This document shows positions 31,167 through 34,796 of a DNA stretch of 34,796 nt, one piece after another (the stretch's first letter is position 1; each line of letters begins with the position of its first letter). Source of the DNA: CAG-791 sp963591995 (GTDB lineage: Bacteria > Bacillota > Clostridia > Lachnospirales > Lachnospiraceae); NCBI GenBank assembly GCA_963591995.1, contig CAVAUJ010000024.1, forward strand, positions 1-34,796, written 5' to 3'. Below the pieces are notes generated by a model. It was not told where the DNA came from, ran no database searches, and saw nothing but the letters and a program-made list of their open reading frames with translations. A program made the position numbers and the translations under genes.

Positions 31167-32399
31167 TCATTCCACCGAAACGGTCAGAGCGCCTTCACGC
31201 TGCAGCTTTGCAGCAGAAACCTTCATCTGAATCATTTCCGCAGGGATCGCCTTCTTCATTCGCTTCGAGGCGACCTCCGTACCGTTTTGCCGAACGACAA
31301 TGCGGCAGTCCTTGGAATGATTGCGGACACGAAGAGAGAGCGGGAAATCGTTGCATCCGCTGACCCGCTGCGGAACGGTGTGTCCTACGCCGTCACCGCA
31401 CACAACCTCCAGTGTACAGTCCTCGATGCTCTGCGCCGAAAGATAAGCGGCAGCGTGGCGTGCCAGCGTCTCGGCCTCCATGGACACGAAGTCCACAAGG
31501 TCGTGCACATGCAGAACATTTCCGGCGGAGAAAATGCCGGGGATGCTGGTCTGCAGGTTTTCATCCACGAGGGCTCCGTTGGTGTGAGGATCGATGGCAA
31601 TGCCGGCATCCTCCAAGAGCTTGTTCTCCGGGATCAGACCCACCGAGAGGATCAGCGTATCGCAGGCGTATTCCTTCTGCGTGCCGGGAATGGGACGCCG
31701 GTCAGGACCCACCTCGGAAATGGTGACGCCGGTGAGACGCTCCCTGCCGTGAATCTCCGTCACGGTGTGGCTGAGATAGAGCGGAATGTTGTAGTCATCC
31801 AGACACTGGATGATGTTGCGGGGCAGTCCCGAAGGATAGGGCATCAGCTCGAAGACGGCCTGTACATGTGCACCCTCGAGTGTCATGCGGCGCGCCATGA
31901 TCATGCCGATGTCGCCGGAGCCAAGGATGATAACCTCCTTGCCGGGCATCCGGTTGTACAGGTTCATATAGGCCTGCGCGGTTCCGGCGGTGAAAACACC
32001 GGAGGGGCGTTCGCCGGGGATGCCGAGGGCACCGCGGCTGCGCTCTTTGCAGCCCATCGCCAGCACGATGACCTTGGCCTGATACTGCAGCAGGCCCTCC
32101 CGTGCGGACACGGTTACGAGATGCTCCGGTGTGATGGACAATACGGTGGCGCTGGTTTTGTAGGGAATCTCTCTCTGGAGGACTTCATCAATGAAGGCCT
32201 GGGCATATTCCGGGCCGGAGAGGCTCTCGCCGAAGCGGCCCAGTCCGAAGCCATCGTGGATGCACTGGCGCAGAATGCCGCCGAGAGAGGCCTCCCGCTC
32301 CAGAATCACCATATCACGTACACCCTGTTTATGCAGTTCTACGGCGGCTGCGAGTCCCGCAGGACCTCCGCCGATGATCACGACATCAATCTGTTTCAT
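31167..32399 (-). CDS. GlpB-like NAD(P)/FAD-dependent oxidoreductase
   Basis: 410 residues. The FAD motif is VVIIGGGPAGLAA near the N-terminus, a second dinucleotide motif ILGSGDIGM lies mid-protein, and the FAD-binding signature GIFSAGNV lies near residue 290. The start at 32399 follows AAAGGAAA; an earlier Met at 32423 is less likely. This pyridine-nucleotide-disulfide-type flavoprotein usually partners the GlpA-like subunit encoded upstream, passing electrons from substrate oxidation. The interval of 105 bases to the upstream gene carries a small palindrome (TTTTCCCTGGGAAAA, 32431-32445) and nothing else evident. Confidence 0.92.
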   Translation of the reverse strand: MKQIDVVIIGGGPAGLAAAVELHKQGVRDMVILEREASLGGILRQCIHDGFGLGRFGESLSGPEYAQAFIDEVLQREIPYKTSATVLSITPEHLVTVSAREGLLQYQAKVIVLAMGCKERSRGALGIPGERPSGVFTAGTAQAYMNLYNRMPGKEVIILGSGDIGMIMARRMTLEGAHVQAVFELMPYPSGLPRNIIQCLDDYNIPLYLSHTVTEIHGRERLTGVTISEVGPDRRPIPGTQKEYACDTLILSVGLIPENKLLEDAGIAIDPHTNGALVDENLQTSIPGIFSAGNVLHVHDLVDFVSMEAETLARHAAAYLSAQSIEDCTLEVVCGDGVGHTVPQRVSGCNDFPLSLRVRNHSKDCRIVVRQNGTEVASKRMKKAIPAEMIQMKVSAAKLQREGALTVSVE

Positions 32400-32504
32400 A
32401 GTATTTCCTTTCTGGCCGGCCACATCGAGGTTTTCCCTGGGAAAATCGGGATGCGGGCGCTAAGTGGATACTCTTTTCTGCAGTGTTCCGATCCGGACGG
32501 ATGG

Positions 32505-33962
32505 TTATTTTGCATCGCGCATGCTGCCGGTGAGGATCCAGGAATTCGCGCGGCAGTAGCGGACGTCCTCGGGAGCAATGCTGCGCTCCTGCTCGAGGAA
32601 CTGCTCCAGCTTCATCTGGCAGAAGCCGCCCTGGCAGCCGCCCATCATGGCTCTGGTACGGTACTTGATGCCGGTCATGGTGGCGACACCCAGCGGATTG
32701 TGAATGGCCTGCAGGATCTCGGCCTTTGTGACCTCCTCGCAGCTGCAGATCATTTCACCGTAGTCCGGGTTCTCGGCGATCATCGCGGCCTGCTGCTCGG
32801 GCGAACAGGCGGCAAAGCGTACGATTCCCTTATGATAAGGATTGAAATCCGGATTCTCTTCAAAGGACTCATGCTCCTGCATCAGGCCGATGACATAGCG
32901 GGCAAGAGGGACGGAGCCGGTCAGTCCGGGGGATTCGATGCCGACGAGATTGACGGCGTTGGGGGCAATTTCATCCCGGATCTCCACCTTCCAGTCCTGA
33001 ATGACGCCGTTCTCATCCACCCACTTGGGCTGGATGCCGGCAAAGGTGCGGATCTGATCCTTCTTGAAGATATGAGGCCAAAGGCGTGCGCCCTCGACGG
33101 CCAGACTGTCGATGTTGGCCTGCGGAACCCCGTAATCGTCGGCGACATCCGTATTCTCGGCATCCGGTCCGATGGTGACGTTCCCGTCCACGGTGGGCGT
33201 TACATGGATGCCCATGTAGGTATTGCTGGGAACCGGATAGACCGGCATCGGCAGGAGCTTGCCCATCCTCTTGTGCAGAATGATGTAATTGCTGCGCGAG
33301 GGGATGACGCGGTAGCCGGTGAGCCCGAGCAGATCGGAGATCTTCTGTGCGCCGAGGCCGGCGGCATTTACGACCCATCGGGTGAGGAAGGTGCCGTGAG
33401 TGGTCTGCAGCTCGTAGAGCTCATTCTCTCTGCGGATGCCGGTGACCTCGTGATCAAAATAGTAGGCGGCGCCGTTTGCATGGGCGTTTTCTGCCAGGGC
33501 AACGGTGTAAAGGAAGGGATCCATAATGCCGCTGTCCCTGGACCACATGGCGAATTTGCCGATAACGGCAGGGACGAGCTCGTGGAGCTTGGCTTCATCG
33601 ATCATTTCCAGACCGGTGCTGCCGTTGACGGCACCCTGCTGCATGGTGCGCTCGAGCTGCGCCATGTCCTCCGGCGTATTGCCGACCAGCACCTTCCCGC
33701 AGCGCTTGAACGGGAAATCCAGCTCTGCAGCGAGCTGATCCATAATGTGGTTGCCCTCCACGCAGCATTTGGCCTTGAGACTTCCCGTAGGGTTGGCAAA
33801 GCCGCCGTGCACGACGGCGGAGTTGCGGCCGCTGGTTTCGTTGCATACGTCCAGGTTCTTCTCCAGCACAGCGATGCTGAGCCTGTAGCGTGACAGCTCT
33901 CTTGCGATGGCGCTGCCTACCACACCTGCACCAATGATGATGACATCGTATGGCCTCTTCAT
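32505..33962 (-). CDS. GlpA-like FAD-dependent dehydrogenase with BFD [2Fe-2S] domain
   Basis: 485 residues. A DAO-type FAD fold opens IIIGAGVVGSAIARELS (8-24), then ETSGRNSAVVHGG, and ends with GIESPGLTGSVPLARYV. A C-terminal BFD-like [2Fe-2S] domain has C406 and C408 (ICSCEE) plus C443 and C448 (GGCQGGFC). The start at 33962 follows GAGAGGTGG; a longer frame to 34061 would run over the promoter. Relatives are called glycerol-3-phosphate dehydrogenases, but L-2-hydroxyglutarate-oxidase-like enzymes share this architecture. With a GntR/FCD regulator and a hydroxyacid dehydrogenase nearby, a hydroxyacid substrate is also possible. It leads the operon with the GlpB-like and DUF1667 genes. Confidence 0.92.
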   Translation of the reverse strand: MKRPYDVIIIGAGVVGSAIARELSRYRLSIAVLEKNLDVCNETSGRNSAVVHGGFANPTGSLKAKCCVEGNHIMDQLAAELDFPFKRCGKVLVGNTPEDMAQLERTMQQGAVNGSTGLEMIDEAKLHELVPAVIGKFAMWSRDSGIMDPFLYTVALAENAHANGAAYYFDHEVTGIRRENELYELQTTHGTFLTRWVVNAAGLGAQKISDLLGLTGYRVIPSRSNYIILHKRMGKLLPMPVYPVPSNTYMGIHVTPTVDGNVTIGPDAENTDVADDYGVPQANIDSLAVEGARLWPHIFKKDQIRTFAGIQPKWVDENGVIQDWKVEIRDEIAPNAVNLVGIESPGLTGSVPLARYVIGLMQEHESFEENPDFNPYHKGIVRFAACSPEQQAAMIAENPDYGEMICSCEEVTKAEILQAIHNPLGVATMTGIKYRTRAMMGGCQGGFCQMKLEQFLEQERSIAPEDVRYCRANSWILTGSMRDAK

Positions 33963-33998
33963 GGTATCCACCTCTCTTACTCCTTTTCCGGTTGCCTG

Positions 33999-34051
33999 CA
34001 TGTTATATACTTCAATACAGCAAATATATAACATGAAAGATAAGCTGTCAA
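33999..34051 (-). promoter_or_regulatory. Strong promoter with overlapping inverted-repeat operator for the GlpA-like operon
   Basis: On the minus strand TTGACA (34051-34046) and TATATT (34028-34023) are 17 bp apart, nearly the consensus. An 11-bp perfect inverted repeat, CATGTTATATA (33999-34009) and its complement (34025-34035), with a 15-bp spacer, covers the -10 and the start of transcription. A regulator bound there would block polymerase; the adjacent GntR/FCD protein is the natural candidate (inference). Confidence 0.65.
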
Positions 34052-34130
34052 CGGGAATCAAAGAAGATTGCGGAGTCGTAGGAAAGATCCGTGCGGATCC
34101 GGCAACGGGCGTTCGGACGTGCAGAGTGGG

Positions 34131-34796
34131 TCACCCGGGAATCTTGAAATAATCGGGATAGGCCCGGCGGATGGCGGCGAGATTCTCCGTGTAGCGGCTC
34201 ATGTGCTGACCGGCGATGGCGCGGGCGGCGGCGGCGTCCCTTTGCTCGATGGCCCGCACCAGGGCGACGTGATCCCCCTGAATTGCGGTGGTGGGACGGC
34301 AGCGCAGACTCAGTACGGTGGTGCGGTCAAAATGGGGGGCGAGCATTTCCACAAGCTCATACCAGTAGGGGCAGCCGCAGCGGACATAGAGCATGCGGTG
34401 GAACTCCTTGTCGAGGGAGAAAATCTTATCCTCCGTGCCGCGCTCGAGGTACATCTGCCAGAGGGTTACATTTTCCCACAGGGAATTGATGTCGGCTTCC
34501 GTAAGCTTTTCGCAGGCCATGGAGGCGATTTCCGCCTCCAGTGTGGAGCGAAGATGACGCACCTCCTCCACGAGAGCGGCATCAATCAAAGAGACATAGG
34601 TTCCGATCTTCGGGCGAACCTCGATCAGCCGCCGCTGTACGAGGTCGAGCTCCGCCTCCCGCAGCGGCGTACGGCTGACACCGAGCCGCTCGCACAGCTC
34701 CGGCTCGTTGAGCTTGGTGCCGGGGGAGAGCTCGGTGCTGATGATGTTATTGATGAGCGTGCGGAGGACGTACTCCTTGGCGGATTCATGAGGCAG
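34131..34796 (-). CDS. GntR-family regulator, FCD (FadR) subfamily, 5' end beyond window
   Basis: 221 residues are visible; the frame is open to the window edge, so the start lies beyond 34796. The N-terminal winged helix reads TKLNEPELCERLGVSRTPLR, the GntR signature. The C-terminal helical FCD domain carries the metal-binding pattern with HRMLY and later His residues (DHVALV, GQHMSRY). FCD regulators sense organic acids such as gluconate, lactate or related hydroxyacids. It is encoded 168 bases upstream of the GlpA-like gene on the same strand, with the promoter/operator in between and only a weak GATCC/GGATC hairpin (34087-34100) behind its stop. It probably controls that operon. Confidence 0.92.
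   Translation of the reverse strand: MPHESAKEYVLRTLINNIISTELSPGTKLNEPELCERLGVSRTPLREAELDLVQRRLIEVRPKIGTYVSLIDAALVEEVRHLRSTLEAEIASMACEKLTEADINSLWENVTLWQMYLERGTEDKIFSLDKEFHRMLYVRCGCPYWYELVEMLAPHFDRTTVLSLRCRPTTAIQGDHVALVRAIEQRDAAAARAIAGQHMSRYTENLAAIRRAYPDYFKIPG

Noticed and set aside
31287..33893. About 870-codon plus-strand frame opposite the GlpA/GlpB-like genes
   Set aside because: It spans two real minus-strand genes and their intergenic region, has no start signal, and the flavoprotein motifs are all on the minus strand.

Overview
The window looks like a metagenome-assembled scaffold of an anaerobic, gut-type Firmicute (Clostridia, probably Lachnospiraceae-like). The clues are a YesM/YesN two-component pair, a DUF3502-type sugar-binding lipoprotein with two permeases and no ATPase gene, GH51/GH120/GH42 enzymes, strong AGGAGG-like ribosome binding sites, and genes of the NHLM peptide-export type. 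Five runs of N (9665-9797, 11741-11984, 19763-19869, 21558-21813, 30568-30866) interrupt it, so gene order across them rests on scaffolding. No rRNA, tRNA, CRISPR array, transposase or phage gene was seen.

Region 1 (1-9664) is an arabinoxylan-oligosaccharide locus. A response regulator and its sensor kinase lie on the minus strand. Divergent from them are a GH51 arabinofuranosidase, a solute-binding lipoprotein, two permeases and a GH120 beta-xylosidase. The picture is uptake of arabinose-substituted xylo-oligosaccharides followed by intracellular removal of arabinose and xylose. A terminator-like hairpin follows the binding-protein gene, and an 18-bp element occurs twice, in opposite orientations, upstream of permease 1 and of the xylosidase. 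Region 2 (9798-11740) is a GH42 beta-galactosidase/arabinopyranosidase fragment, convergent with region 1 and cut at both ends by gaps.

Region 3 (about 12100-27381) is the most interesting part: a RiPP (ribosomally made, modified peptide) cluster of the nitrile-hydratase-leader (NHLP/proteusin) kind. A plus-strand operon encodes a membrane-anchored transglutaminase-like protein, a very short HlyD-like adaptor, a C39-peptidase ABC exporter, a partner ABC exporter, a radical SAM/SPASM maturase, a PoyD-like radical SAM epimerase and a large secreted caspase-fold protease with three repeats. Convergent to it, behind a perfect 22-bp terminator stem, lies the candidate substrate. This is a 334-residue precursor with a textbook NHLP leader ending in Gly-Gly and a core of Ala, Gly and 27 Cys spaced almost exactly every five residues. 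The maturase would modify the core, the epimerase could invert residues, the exporters would cut after GG and secrete, and the extracellular enzymes may process or attach the product.

Region 4 (27627-34796) holds a membrane SpoIIE-type phosphatase fused to an HATPase domain (divergent from the precursor), a D-2-hydroxyacid dehydrogenase, and a minus-strand operon for a GlpA-like FAD dehydrogenase with a BFD [2Fe-2S] domain, a GlpB-like FAD oxidoreductase and a DUF1667 protein. That operon has a strong promoter overlapped by an inverted repeat and lies next to a GntR/FCD regulator cut off by the window edge.
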